Origin: Varroa destructor
Lineage: Eukaryota > Arthropoda > Arachnida > Mesostigmata > Varroidae
Assembly: GCF_002443255.2 (NCBI RefSeq)
Contig: NW_019211460.1
Location: 26,084,882-26,148,881 of the forward strand
Direction of reading: 5' to 3'
DNA: 64,000 bases
Shown here: one piece after another, positions 13,849-27,208 of the stretch
How the letters are laid out: every line of letters starts with the position of its first letter
Position numbering within the stretch: position 1 is the first letter of the stretch
Position numbers and translations under genes: made by a program
Notes under the pieces: model-generated
The model's input: only the letters and a program-made list of their open reading frames with translations
What the model was told of the DNA's origin: nothing
The model's database searches: none

Positions 13849-16800
13849 TCAGATTTGCACTAGGGTCAGTTGTTCAATCGGTGTGGTCGAAGAGGAAAGG
13901 ACGTTATTTACATTTGGCGTTGACGTCTCGTGATGCTGCGCTTGTTGCTGCTGTTGCTGATTATACAGCGCCTCGTGCTGTTCCAATCGTTGATTTAGTA
14001 ATTCATTCTCGTCGTTATCATCGCCGTTCTGCTCAAGATCTGCTTCTAGGTCACGCCCTCCACTGAGATTCGAGAGGGAACTGGTCGAACTCAACGGGCT
14101 CACCGTACGCGTGCCCTCAGATATCGCGCGACCTATGGGTAACCACGGCAGTGTCGCCCTGATCGATATGAAGACGTAGGAAAATAGAGTGCAATCATGT
14201 ATTATTAATACAATATTTGTGGGCTTCATCGGAAGTATAGGCGTATTGTAGAGTTATACTAATTTAATTTGTCGAGAGACTAGGCCGTTAGGCTTACTCT
14301 ATGCACCAGTTAACAGTCAAAATTTCTAAGATATGTAGCACTGCCTTGCTGTTTTCCTCGAATAATACGGGCATACTGTATTTACTTTAAGGTGGAAGTA
14401 GCGAACTTGTGAGTGGATATCGTGCCGCTATTGACGGAATGCGCTTCGTTCCTCATATGCGGATAGGGGGCGTTTGTGCACACAAGAAATAGCTGCTAAA
14501 GGTAATATTTACACTGTACGAGACGTAAACTTCTAGTTTGCGGATCTCCCTGAATCTTCGATCTTAGTAATATTATAAGCGGCGTCATTACGTATATGTA
14601 TACATACATACACAAGTAAGCGACTCGACATGTCTATGTGCAAAAAACAAAAAAAAGAGCCTAGTCGAGCTATATTTTGCTTTACTCATATAAACCAAAT
14701 AACAATAGGGTCAGGTTTCTCATTAACGGTAAGGTTTTAATTAAATGAAGGCAAATAATTGGCTCACTTGTCAAGTTGGTCGATATTTTCATAAGGAATG
14801 AGGGTACCAGCTTCAATTGTTCTAGGTAATTCAGCCTGTACTAACCGAAGCAGCTCCCGAAATTCTTCCACAAAAAACGCGAAGAAGATGACATCAATGG
14901 CGTAACTGAGAAGATATCCGTCGTACGCGAAGAGTAGCACATTTACGTGGTTATGATGCCAGGAGTAATCTGCCAGGAGCTAATTACGAAAAGCTCTATT
15001 AACGTAGGCGAATATATACTTAAATTCCCTTTCATTATGGCGACTGTATAAGAAGCAACTTGTTCATAGCTTACTGAAGGAGAGTTAAGTTAGGCTGTTT
15101 TTTTCGAAAGAGCGTTTTCTCTTCTGATACATCCATTTACGTTAAGCAGAGGCCGATATTCTTCTATGCGAAATACGCCATTGAACCTACACATAGAGGA
15201 AGGGCCCAGAAAGTCCATTTGGCAGCGTAATATGTCGAGAGTCTATTGGCTCTCCAAAGGGTGCGCAATGCCGATGCAAAGCTGGTCGTTCTTCGCAGCC
15301 ATCTTATATGGAGAACCAAAGGTGTCAACAACCAGACCGATGTGAGTATATCCACAAAGACGAAACGGTATCCATAAAGATGCTCCATTCCGTCATCAAA
15401 ACACATTCCAGCATGACTTCCTGTGACAAATAGATTACAGTTATAAACCACGCCATGATTGTAAATAAACAAGATTAAAGGGTATGAATGGTAATCCTAG
15501 TTCTGTCGCAGACACTCTTAACCTCGTAGGGAGATTAATAAGTATTTCGGCTTTTACAGTATCAGGTTTAGGTATCGCTTCAAATAACTGCTCCGGCCAA
15601 TCCGGCCAGCAACGAAGTGTATCGACGCTCGGATTCGCACTTCGTTTGTGAAGACTAGCCCTGTCACTCGAAAAATGCTCGTTGGACATCACGGTTGCAA
15701 AACATTGTTACGCAACCGTGATAATGGTCAACAACAGATGACACATTTGTTGGTAATACGAAACAAATACCAGTTAACATAGTACAGTTATGTAATAATC
15801 ATATTAGTTGAATCAGCTGTATATGAAGCCTAAGCTTAAAGATGTCTACGTTCACCTGCATCAGTTTAACAGTTAAGCTTAATATTAGATATCAAGATCT
15901 ATGTCAACATATTCAACCTTGACTATGGTCTTTTCGTAAAGAGGCCACGTACCGGTGTACCAGCAGACAGGAAGAGCTATTATCAAAGCTAAGCACCAGA
16001 CCCATTCGCAAAGGCGATCAAATCGTTTACGGAAGAACCGCGTCCATCTGGACGAGCCGTGTAGCGCGCAGAGATATTGAAGAGATGCAAACAACCCAGC
16101 CAAGAAGAAATGAACTATGGCTGAACTGAATTCGAGATGCACTGACGCATGGCATAGAGGACCTTGCAACGCCGATAAGATGTACCGACCTGTGCAGCAT
16201 AATATTAAAAATAAAATCAATAGTGAGGAGAAACTATACTCTGATCGTATATCAGAACGTTTATCATATAAAGCCGTCTCGGTGCCTCTTTCTTTTATAG
16301 AAATTTTACCCGACCATTTAAAGGAATGTTCCTTTATAAGAACAAACGTTTTTTTTCCCTTTTTTTCCGTTTAGTAACAGACCTATGAAATAATGAATGT
16401 CGATGAAGAGATGCTGGAAGAGAAACGTTAGCGCAGTGGCCACTGCGGTGTGACGCATGAACACGAGAACGGGCGATCTCGTGACATCTGGGTTATTATC
16501 TGCCGGAAGCGTTGATGACGTGGGCCGACCTCTAGTGCGCAACACCAGAAGTGAGACGATGCTGAGTGCAAGGCCGGCGATACACACGACACGGTGGAGG
16601 TCGGGCAGGATCAGGAAATCGAACGATGGCGAAAGACCCGTTGGTTTCCCTGACGACCCTACAAGGAAATTACTTGTTTCAATAGGTCAGCACTCATACA
16701 AACTCCGTTTTGCATGGCACGCATGGATTTTCCAATAGATTTGATGAACTTTTTCTAGACAAACAGGTTTGAATAGTTTCAACCTAGTTCGAAGAACGAA

Positions 16801-19715
16801 ACGTGAAATGTCAACGTGGCACGGATATCTCGAAGTTGTCGTTATGCGCGCTGGGTTTGCGGTTAGGTGAAAAGTATTATGCCACACACTTCACCGTACT
16901 GTATAGTGGATGAAGATGTTGACTGTTCTAAATCGCTTATACGAAAGGCTAACTCATCATTAACGTATATTTTGACCCTAAAAACGAGATACACTTTGCC
17001 CTCTGTTGATTCAACCAAGCTAAAAAAAAAAACACAAAACAGCGAGTGTTCCGGTAATTTTTCTTTCATCTCTAATGCACTTAAAAGGCAGACGAAAATC
17101 AATTTATTTTCATAACAGTATTGTCAAAAAGATAACCTATTACACCAGGAACGGGTAAGACAGAAAAAGATGCTTCAACAAACGAACTTCGTGTGGTCAT
17201 CAAATGCATTATTTAGTAAAAAAAACCTAATTACAATTCGGCCTTTCGCATATTATTATACAAAAAAAGTATGTGTGTTATTATTATGATACTTTATTAC
17301 TATACTATAGCATCTAAATTTTATATATTATATATAATATTTACGAGCAAATCTAGCGAGCGAAACCATATCCCAACGTTATTTTTAGTGCCATCATTAG
17401 TATATTCACAAATTTCCTGTCCAGTCAACTCCCCTCAAAATTGAAGTAAAGTACCCTTCATACAGTGTTTCAAGCCTTTGTTCAGGTTTCTGTCCTTCTT
17501 TTAGCGTGGGTCGGAAGAGATGGAGAGGGATCGTGTGGTATAGATGAAACTCGAACTTTATTATAGGTTTTGTGTTGATTATTTGTGAATTGTCAGCAAC
17601 ATTTATTTTGTCCTGAATGGTTGGAAGAAACGAAATATATAATGCCATTACTAAAAATCAATTAAAGCTTCTTTAATTTTCAAAAAATTGAAAAATAAGC
17701 CTCTGCTGAAAAATACAATTTTTTAAAAGCAATAATCGCTAACAGTGCTCACCCTTCTATTATAGAATAGCGTGATGAAAAAGTGATGGCAAAAACGTCT
17801 GCGTCTATCTTCGCTTTATACAAAATTGGTTTCTAAAAATACTAAGCTTAACACGATATGGTGGAAGAAAGTTTGGACGAGAAAAGGTTTCTTTGCCTAG
17901 GTTGCCTGAACGAACATTTATGATTCTATTATGAATGTTAGGCCACAAATCTTCTATACGGTATGAAGAATACTATCCAACACGTTATCGTAAATTTAAT
18001 GATGTGTTCAGTTGACAACCTTTACCACAACCAAATGATGGTAAAAAAAATGGTATAAGGTTTTAATAGGCCAGCTCGTGAACCATTTATAAAATTATTA
18101 AATATTCATTCAGAAGCTGAATTATAGATAAACCATCAACAATTGTATTGAATAGATGAATTTAAGAGTAAGTAAACATTTGTTAAGTTATTTAGTTATA
18201 GAAGTTTTATTTTAGAAAATATTTTTAATAGCATAAGAAAAGTTCCTAAAATAAGAAGCTGAGTGGGTCCTTTCCGATAGTGACATACATTTTGGTGCGG
18301 TTCGCTCAATGTTAGTCCAGATGGAAATCGTCTTTTTGCAATATACATAAACCATAATTAAATTTACGACGAGTTTAAATTGCAGATGTCGTAATGGTGT
18401 ACTATCTACTTGCAGTTTCAATTTATCCTCACCTTGTCAACTGCTTGTAAACTCCATTTGCTTCGAAAAACACTTACGGTTACTTTGCTTGCTTGTTACC
18501 ACTAAAATACCAAACGAGCTGGTTTCTAGCATTAAAGGGATTCCATCACGTTAGAATTAAATGATTTTCGGCTCACTGATAGACAAATCAAAGATTCTCA
18601 TTGGTCTCTCACTCATCATCGTATACCTGACTAGTAGCACAATAGCGACATATAACGCAATATCCGTTATCACCTCGGAGGCTTACACCTCCGTTGCGAC
18701 CTACAACACTTGACGGAAACACGGGGGGTAATGTTTACAGATTCAGTCGGCCGGGGGTATGCACCGCCTACCTTGTTTATCTATCATGCATCACTGTGTC
18801 ACCGTCCAATGACACCTAGTTAACACAGGTATGACTTTCTTATCGCTGGCTCAGTACCTTGGCTCGAGCGTGCCTCACTCATGTTTCGTCGGAGCTGCTT
18901 AAGCCGCCTGCAAGCATGGCGCACTCTGACGGTCTTCTCACTGATGTCTATTGAGCGACAGTGGTTGAGCAATGGATGTTGTATTGACGCTGTCAGCGAG
19001 CTCGATGTGCTGTTTCTTGAATTCGACGCTTAACGGCATCCTTAGCGCCGCGAGGCTAAGACGGTTAGGAGAACCCGATTATTCTGAGACGCTACGAGTC
19101 TGCTCGTGTTAGTGCCTTAACGACTCAATGGGCAGCTTCAGGCGAGTGGCTGGGCGGATGCTCAAAGCGAACCTTTCCTAGCTACAATAATATATATATA
19201 CCTGCTATGTTCCTCGTTCAGTGGCCGCTGCTTTTTCGAGCCTTCGTCGTCGTCTTGTTGTTTGCTGACGTTGTCGGGCTGATTCAATCCCGGTGAACGA
19301 GTGCCTCTCTGACTGGCTACCACAAAAACCGCTTGCGATCTACTTCTTCCCTTCTCTAACCCTGGCCGTTGCATCGATTCAGCCGCTGTTCCTGACTACG
19401 CATTCTAATGCACGGCACGCTGGCGTGCTCGCCTACCCGTCGGTCATCAGCTTGACTCCAGCAGATGAATCCGTCAATAAAGGCATCCATTGTATACCAT
19501 ACTTCACTAAACCTGCCTCGATTTAGTTCTGGTGCCCATACAGATGTATACTCTTTTCTATGCTGGAGGTGCACTGTCAGAACAATAGATTTGTGTTGCC
19601 ATTAGGCTATTACAACAGTTGTACATCTTGTACAGGATCATCGTCTAAAGACAATGCTTTCGGTGCTTACCGCTGGTCGGCTTGATTCAACGTGGATCAG
19701 CCGGTCAGTCGCCAT
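13849..19715 (-). CDS. Divergent seven-transmembrane receptor, secretin (class B)-like
   Basis: Body exons, in order of transcription: 17019-16895, 16658-16383, 16189-15953, 15420-15187, 14969-14768, 14158-13849. All junctions are GT-AG and in phase, giving 460 residues to the stop. The protein has a helix after LPDLHRVV, further helices with Cys at the head of the third and a second Cys in the following loop (MCFDDG), then AKWTFWALPL, similar to class B helix 6, and a last helix with YDGYLLSY where class B usually has FQG. The tail is Ser-rich, then acidic, then poly-Gln. A probable hormone-receptor exon at 19562-19361 carries DGFICW and two further Cys in HRM-like spacing. A 15-codon first exon (19715-19671) would join it in phase. 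At least one exon between 19361 and 17019 is unresolved, since phases do not match. No signal peptide is seen. The receptor family is inferred; that it is a multi-pass membrane protein is well supported. Confidence 0.65.
17020..19360 (-). other. Unresolved intronic region of the receptor gene
   Basis: Must hold at least one exon joining the HRM-type exon (ends in phase 1) to the first body exon (starts in phase 2). A minus-strand open stretch at about 18,945-19,050 ends at a GTGAGA donor in the right phase, but its start phase does not fit. The rest is AT-rich, with a TA-rich tract near 17,320-17,340. Confidence 0.4.
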
Positions 19716-22700
19716 TTCTTGGTAGATAGAGTACAGCCATTGTCATCATCACGAGCATCATCACTAGCGCTCTTATTATTGACGTTGTCATCACGGCCAA
19801 CACTGGCGCCCGAGGCGAATCTACTCGTTTGGAGGTAATTATCACGAAGCAGGAGGGATACGAAGAAAAAGGATAGAACAGCAAACGCCAAAAGTGCTGC
19901 CCCGAGACAGAGTGTTCCACTGTGTGTATGGCTTCTGAGACCCTCAGCAAGGAAAAGTGTTGGAGATGCCAATAGCTATCAAATACGGGGCTCTTAAAAC
20001 ACACAAAGACACGCATGTACACACAGAATTGTCCCCCTAAAGCTGTGCGTTGATACCTGCAGCGACCATGTGTGGTCCCCGAATTATATCGATCATGGAA
20101 ATGACAGGAGAGTCGTTTCTGTACCCGGAAAGGCGCCTCGAGATATGTACTTTCCCGCTTGTCAATTAACTGAGCTGGCTGTTATCCCAATTAGTAACCC
20201 ACCCGGGTGCAGTAAATGGGTCGCAAAGGCATAAGTAGCCGCTAGGATAAGCGTGAATTACAGAGTATGGCAACGCACGTGTTATCGTTTATAAGTTAAC
20301 AGATTATCGATTCGAAAATGCTAACAAGAGAGAGTGAAGTACCTATAGTTCATGGCGTTTGCACTCGGGCAAATACGTACTAACAGCGTCACAAATAGTC
20401 TTCATTGTTTATCGGTTATACAATCATACGGGATATAATCTGAAATCACTACAGAACACAACATGTTTCCATGGTTCAATACAGAAATTCACATACTGGC
20501 TCCGTCATACCCTGTTTGACCCAACCCATATTCGTGTCCATGTCCCTAAATCAAATGAGGGGCAAGAACTTCGAACTGAATGATTTTTGTTGAAGTCTCT
20601 CTAATGGGGCGTGTGTTTTCTTTTGCTTGCAGTCTTGATTTAGTAATCAATTTCAACGGATTTTAGAGCACGATAGGTAATTCACCTACTGAATGCGAAG
20701 TCTCGTAGGTCGAGCTCAATCTTTTCTCTGGACAATGTAACACGCTTCGACACTTTGGAAAAAAATGTATCATTATTGAAAAGATACGTGCATGGATGCA
20801 GCGAGCACGCGCCTATCAAAGGTAGCACCGCCATCATTTTATATAACCTACTTTGTCGGGAGTTGAATGTACCCACGTAGCACTTGCTGCAGTATATTTA
20901 TGCTGCGATAGTAACAGCTCAGATCCTGAACGTGCAACAGCTCGCAAAACAGACGTGTACAAAGAGCGTAATTTTTCTGACGTCGATGTGTTAGGTCTCT
21001 AAAGAGAGAGTGACAACGATACGTTGATGTTTTTTTGCGTGTATGCTGCTAGGAACATGGCGTTTTTCAACATAAAAATGGAATACAAAAAAATATTGGC
21101 TTTAAAAGCGGTTAAATTTAGTAACATATCAAATCATTTAACATTTGGTGTCGAAGCCTAAGGTAAAGATATAATAAAAGATATAAACCCATGAAAATTA
21201 TTTATTTAAAGTACGAATGTAACATATCGAGCAAATATGTTTGCCCAGCACTCAGGTTATTATTACTCAGATTATTCTGATCAACAAGTAAGCCAACGTA
21301 CGTGGGCCTTGTACAGCTACCTGTGATAGTATAAACAAGAGATAATGTACACCTTAAAGGGCAAAAGGGTTGAGTCACTTGAGAATATTCCAATTCATTT
21401 TAAAAGACTATAGACAGAATCTATAAACAAACAATAGGTTCGATTCCGTATGCATATTTGCGCTCTTCTATATTTCCTCGTATCGATTCCACGCGAAGGG
21501 ACCTTATCGCAAGAATATAGACTGGATGTCAAAGCAAAAAGGATATATATAATACAAATATCGGTCAGATACTTCAACACGTTGGCTTCGCTCAAACAGT
21601 TCCATTTTGATTTTTTTTTTGGATTTTTTTTTATTTGAACGTTTGATGAATTATATAATGAAGAAATTAAATGTGGCTAGCCGGGCTTCACTAGTAAAAC
21701 GCGTAAACAAAGGCGCTCTTTCTACACAATGAAAAGCTTCGTTCTTTTTGCATATGATTTATACATTATCTTATCTCATATCGAAAGTAGATACTTTGTA
21801 ATATATCATAAATAAATTAACAGTATACACTATTGAATGCACATACTTTTTGAAGAGGTCGCGTCAACTTGCGCGGCGGCTTGACCGGCTAAACTAGAGG
21901 TTCAGGCCAATTCAAACCTCTCCGATAACACGTACTATACGACATCTATGACTGAATAAAAGGCAAGCATCAAACTGCCTGCAAATAGCTTCCGGCGTAC
22001 CTCCAGATGGTATCCAATGTATTTCAGATATTTTACAGTAAATCTAAATATCACCTACTCAGAAAAAAAGTCGGAAAATTTATCTCCTGCTTTATATGGC
22101 TTCTTGATCATGCGTGTACTTTTGATACATCAAAGGCTACGAGAGAGGTCCTATCTAAAATGAATAAACGAATTTTGGTGGCAGTTCTAATTTGGAAATA
22201 TCATCTATTCGTTAAACATAAAGATAGGCGCCCAGTAAATACTAAATATATTTTCTGAGTTGATCTGATCAAAATGATATTTATCTAGCCAATAAACGTG
22301 CAGCTTCCAAAATGCAAATTAACTCCACTCGAGAAATGTTGGCCTGTTCACAATGGTCGGACTCGGACGTAACTTACATACAGATAATTGATTTCATATA
22401 CTATATCCAGTACATAGGTGGCACTTTGTTTACAGGCATCGTAGTTCTGCTAAGATTGTAGAAACAGAGTGAGACTTAAGTAGATGTGGTGGTATTTTCT
22501 ATACCTTCATATAAACAACCTAGGTCAATAAATAAACGTTTGTAATTTTTTGTACACTCCAACAATATTTTTGACATTTAAATAGAACATCTATGCTTGA
22601 TTCGAGGACAATTATAAGGTGTATATTGGCGAAATTGGAAACTGGTTAAAAAATGCCCCCTGGGCATCATCGACATTTCATTCCGAATCAAAGCATGCTT

Positions 22701-22752
22701 GAGAGACTGTTTCAGAGTTCGGACAATCTTTAGTGGTGGTTTTCAACGCCGC
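19716..22752. other. Intergenic, upstream of the receptor gene
   Basis: A minus-strand frame at 19,700-19,950 codes a hydrophobic stretch but has no ATG and ends in a stop before the GTAAGC donor at 19,670. I read it as 5' untranslated or non-coding. The remaining 2.7 kb shows nothing recognisable. Confidence 0.5.
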
Positions 22753-22758
22753 TATAAA
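22753..22758 (+). promoter_or_regulatory. TATA-box-like motif before the orphan gene
   Basis: TATAAA lies 134 bases before the ATG at 22887, which leaves room for a start site near 22785 and a 5' UTR of about 100 bases. Supported by position only. Confidence 0.35.
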
Positions 22759-22886
22759 CACACACACGCGTCAATTCGTTGTACGCGTCAAAGAATAGAG
22801 ATAACAAAGTTTCTATTTTCTGCTTGAGGAATATTGAGACACAGACCGAAGAGCATCCAGCATTCCACAGATATCATCCAGCATTT

Positions 22887-23654
22887 ATGCTGATGCTATC
22901 GCAGAACACACCAAATGAGAGTCCGGAGCAGCATATAAAAGGCCGACAGAAAAAATGCTTGAAAAGGCTTCAAAACAGCCCACGAAGTTCAAGTTCAAAG
23001 GCCACCTCAGCATGCTTTCAGGCACCACGAAATTCCGTCGTCGAATTTAGGGAATACATTGATACAATCTACCCAGCGGTCGAAACGTTGCTTCTGTCAG
23101 GTTGTCATAATCAGCTGCCGCAGCAAAGTCAACGGTGTTTACGCCACCTCGTCAACAAATTTTTGCGTTTACTACACGTATTGAGGAGGCCCAACGAGCG
23201 AGTATGCGCCCGTCTCAGAGATCCACTGAGGCTGAACCGTTTTCACACGTTGGTGAATAGTTTTGTTAATGGATTCGAGGTTAGGGTTCCACCTTACGAG
23301 AGCGGATTTGCAATTGAATTCGAATCGGGAAACAGGTTAGAGTTGTGTTATAATGGGGGCATTTATCGCATATCTTGGATGGGGGATGAAGGCCGTCCCG
23401 TAAAGGCTATCATTACTAGTAATACGTCCATAGGTGAAGTAATGACTTATTTGCCACTGAATAGAATTCAGTTTTCTTTGCGGAAATCACCAGAGCGAAA
23501 CTGGATACTAGTGTCGCTGTATGATATTCACGGGGACTTTTTGCTCAATGTTTATCTCAAGTGGTGCGGGCCGGATGAACGAATAGACGATTGGAAAGAT
23601 TGGCTAGGTAAGGCCGAAGGTGACCTAGGTTTATTACTGCGACCAAGGCGTTAG
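22887..23654 (+). CDS. Orphan single-exon protein, 255 aa
   Basis: One open frame of 255 codons from the first in-frame ATG. The frame stays open about 108 bases further upstream without an ATG, and an acceptor-like TTGAG lies near 22831, so it could also be the last exon of a longer gene. The first 50 residues are polar and rich in Ser, Lys and Gln. Residues about 52-120 look helical with many Leu and Arg. Residues about 125-255 look beta-rich, with aromatic and charged residues alternating, and end in a Trp-rich, acidic then basic segment. There are no signal peptide, membrane helix or zinc motif. I do not recognise the family. The frame is longer than expected by chance in this composition and uses a broad set of codons, so it is probably translated. 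The nearest downstream AATAAA is at 24187. Confidence 0.7.
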   Translation: MLMLSQNTPNESPEQHIKGRQKKCLKRLQNSPRSSSSKATSACFQAPRNSVVEFREYIDTIYPAVETLLLSGCHNQLPQQSQRCLRHLVNKFLRLLHVLRRPNERVCARLRDPLRLNRFHTLVNSFVNGFEVRVPPYESGFAIEFESGNRLELCYNGGIYRISWMGDEGRPVKAIITSNTSIGEVMTYLPLNRIQFSLRKSPERNWILVSLYDIHGDFLLNVYLKWCGPDERIDDWKDWLGKAEGDLGLLLRPRR

Positions 23655-24926
23655 ACTAGCGAAGAGGTGCTTGTTGAAGACGCAAAATCTGTTAATACAT
23701 TCGAGTTCATATAGTAAAAGAAACACTGACTTATTAATAGAGGCACGCATCGAATTTATACTATTGTTCGGTAATCAAAATCCATGCAACTTCTGGATAA
23801 CCAGAGTGTATTAATAAGGAAATTATGCACTCTTTCTGCTCGTTTTGCGAAATCATAGCCTCCCGCATTCGGTGAACTTTTTGTGCTGCTTTTGCTTGGT
23901 TGTATATAGACCTCATCCTGACTTCAACGACATCCAACGACGGATGGCAACTGGGTAGAAACAGTTCAAAATGTCAGTTTTGTAGTTCGCCAGTACATCA
24001 TCCCCCTCGAAAACGATTGTGACAATTGAAATAAGTTGTGCTCGATCTGAGTTCTCTTACCTTGTCACACAAAAAACGTGAAGCAGAAATTTGCGATTGT
24101 TTGTAGGTTCCAAATGTAGTCGAAGGATTGGACTTAGTTCACCTGAGAAAGCTTGCGCACTTACGCAGAAGGTTTCTCGACAAAAAAATAAACATCTCAT
24201 AATACATGAAACACATGTATTATGTGCAAGAAAGCGCGTGACGTTGTACATAACATGGCAGGCCAGCTATTATGAACGGCCCTAAGGCGTCTAGCATAGT
24301 ATCTAATCCAGTATCTAATGAAGAAAAAAATATCGGTTTTTTTTAAACCGTAGCAGATAGACTTTACGGAGCGATACAGCCAAAAGGAGAACATGTGTCC
24401 AACCAAACTATGGCGCCCCGAGGCACCGCTCTAATGTCAAGGCCGAAAGTAAGCTAAGCTGATATCACTGTCCAACAATTATATAACTGAAGTGCGTATC
24501 ACCATTCACTGCATTAAGCGTGTATTATAGAAAAAAATGAGAAAGGAAAACGCCGGTTATGTTTCCGTCAGTAAAATAAACTTTTTTCGGACAATAATTT
24601 TCGAAGGCTAAGCTTGCATGGCCTGGACGATGTCCTGAACAATAAAAAAAAGGCTGCCGTCCAAATAGTAGTTCACCAGGAAGCGCCATGTGTACTGTTT
24701 TGCTAATCAGATATCCATTAAGAATCCAATAGCTCTTCGTACCGCTCTACGGTGCTCACGTGCTGAAGAGCATAGCTGCTGAAAGCAACAGGAAAAGCCA
24801 TTCGCACGTCGAGGCCAAAACAAGATCTTTGTCGCCCTTAGACCTTAACTGCAATGGCGGCCTTTTGCGGGCACTGCCAGTGATCTTTTTTGCACTTATT
24901 ATTACGATTAGCTAGAATATGAAGAA
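23655..24926. other. Intergenic
   Basis: Contains an AATAAA at 24187-24192 that may serve the orphan gene, and an 11-bp perfect hairpin (arms 24198-24208 and 24214-24224). On the minus strand a 28-codon hydrophobic stretch ends in a stop near 24,610; it is too short to call. Confidence 0.5.
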
Positions 24927-27208
24927 ATGATCAGGCAACCCATGGCGTTGCTGGTCGATCCTCATCCGACTCAAATAGATCGAACTGATTGTAGATCTGC
25001 CTGCTGCTTTCGCCATGCACGAAATCAGCGAAGTGAGTCGAAACAATTTTCGATACTACGACAGGAGTTTCTTTTACGTGGGCTTAATGAAAACGTCAGT
25101 TCTGCTAATTCTTGTTGCACTCTAAATGAAAGAAAGGAAACGACTTCCATTCGTTTAGCTGCGAATCTGACCAGACCTTTCGATGAGTTGGTACACTGCC
25201 CAAGGAATAAGTGGGATGAAGAACAAGTACCGAACCCAGTGTGATGATATGGGTCCGTTTTTATATATGCAGTGGTGAAGCTCGGACGAAGTTGACTCTA
25301 CAAGATAGAACTATCGAAATCACTGTAAACAATCGCATGCTCGGAGATCGTATGTATTTCGCAACGTTACGGCCGTATGCCTCTTCCCGTCGGGCGAATG
25401 CTGTAAGCTAAAGGCCAGTATGATTGACGACGTGTTTTGCCCGGAAAAAAACAATTGGCTGAAGCATTATTGTAATGGTACGCTCAATCTGTCTGCCGAT
25501 GGTCCGATGATTAGTATTATTACTATAAATTTGAAATATATATGAAAAATACCTTATGATCCCCATGGGAGATGTCGTCGCAACAGGTCAGGACTAGTTC
25601 ACTGTGTCTGCAACGATGACTTTACCAGGACGTTTAATGAACAAACGCGGTAACAAACCAGCCACAGGAAACACAACGGCAACAAGGACAATGTCACCAA
25701 TTGAACGATCGATCAATATGACGTTGAGAAGCGGTTGTTATTCAAACGACTAGCCGATAGAATAGGCTTCCATTAACGCGGCCACTAAAACATCTGCTAG
25801 TAGGTAGATGGTCCTATATCAAACAAGCTTTAAGGTCTCCGTAGTCTGTGTGTCGGTGTACATACTGATTAAACCGTATGTGACGCTCAGGTACTGTCGT
25901 CAACAAGGGAAGTCCCGTGACACTTGCATAAAAGCAAACTTGCAAAGTTAAAACTATCCTAACTTATCCCGTATCGACAAGAAGTTACCGGCTCATATCC
26001 ACTGCATAGTAGAGTGAAACAGTTGTGAAAACTGGTCTGTTAATGCTGACTTGAAATGCTAGTGCTTACTCGTAGAAGTTCGTCATACTTTGTAATGCTG
26101 ATATTAACCAACCAAGTATTTTCCTTAAATTATTATGGCTGTGGTTCGCCTTGCTAGGCGATTATATCATTTGGGGCTAAAAATTAAATATAGCCCATAA
26201 GAAAATTTACGCTTTCCTTATCAGGGACGATAGGCCTAAGAGTAACAGATCTTCACACGTGGCGTGAGTTTTTTGACTACTGTTTGACGCCTGTACATGC
26301 TAATGTGAGAGATTAACCCCTGGTCCCACCCTTTACCTAAGCTAGCGTAGTAGCGAACTTTTCTTTCCGTCTTATTCAAGAACAATGATGGCTCGGTTCT
26401 TAATTGCATACAGCCTGTAGACAGCAATAAACAGGATCTGTCTTTTTACGTGCTGAAGATATGTTAGCAGCCTATTGTAACCGCCTACCGCGTTATTTAC
26501 TTGACAGCATCGATGCGCTGATTATCTGCTAAAAGCGAGTAGTATAAATGCGTAGAAAAAACAGAAAGCTACGGTGAGAGGACCTTGTAAAATGAAGTTT
26601 TAAACAAGACTTAGGCCAGAATTAAGTGGTTTTATTATCCAGCGTAAGACTAGTTTATTCATTTGACCGAAAGGCCTGAACAGTGTGCTTTTTTTGAAGC
26701 TTAGTTTTTGTCTTCCGATGGAGCCGTTTCGAATGGCAGCAATCCCTTGGCAAGATGAGCGCTTCAATAGGACAATTCGAGGAAACCGTAACATAATTGA
26801 ACACATCGATGTCGTTGAGATACTGCTACTTAACACTGCTAACTTGATCATCGTTAGAATAGGTCCGGACGGACATTACTATGCATGCCACGTGGACCGG
26901 TGCCAATTCCCATCCCGGCCCGAAAATAGTCAATTTAGCGCAGGTAGATAAGGTAAAAGCCAACGAAGACCATTTTAGCTTGAACTGGATCACTGAAAGT
27001 TCGGGCGAGTGCCACTGAAGTGGAAAACAAATTGGTGAACAGCAACGCGCATTTTTACAAAAGCTATTAAAAACAATAACATCCAATAAACATTCGTGCC
27101 GTACGCACATGCTGCTGTGATTGGTATTCCAGTTACTTTGTCACAGTTTCCGTACCTAGTAAGACTCAAAAGAGCCGGGGATTTTGTGCCAGCACCCCAA
27201 GCCAATGA
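24927..27208 (+). CDS. Candidate four-exon orphan gene, 239 aa
   Basis: Exons 24927-25210, 25273-25402, 26700-26943 and 27147-27208 join in phase at GT-AG sites (GTGGGA, GTAAGC and GTAGAT donors; ATGCAG, TTGAAG with a T-run, and TCACAG acceptors). They give 239 residues ending in a TGA. The first intron is only 62 bases. The second and third exons have the look of folded protein, with alternating charged and hydrophobic residues and a Cys pair in YACHVDRC, while the first and last exons are less convincing. I recognise no domain and see no signal peptide or membrane helix. I chose the sites among several options, so single exons could be wrong even if the locus is real. The second and third exons are the best-supported parts. 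Confidence 0.4.
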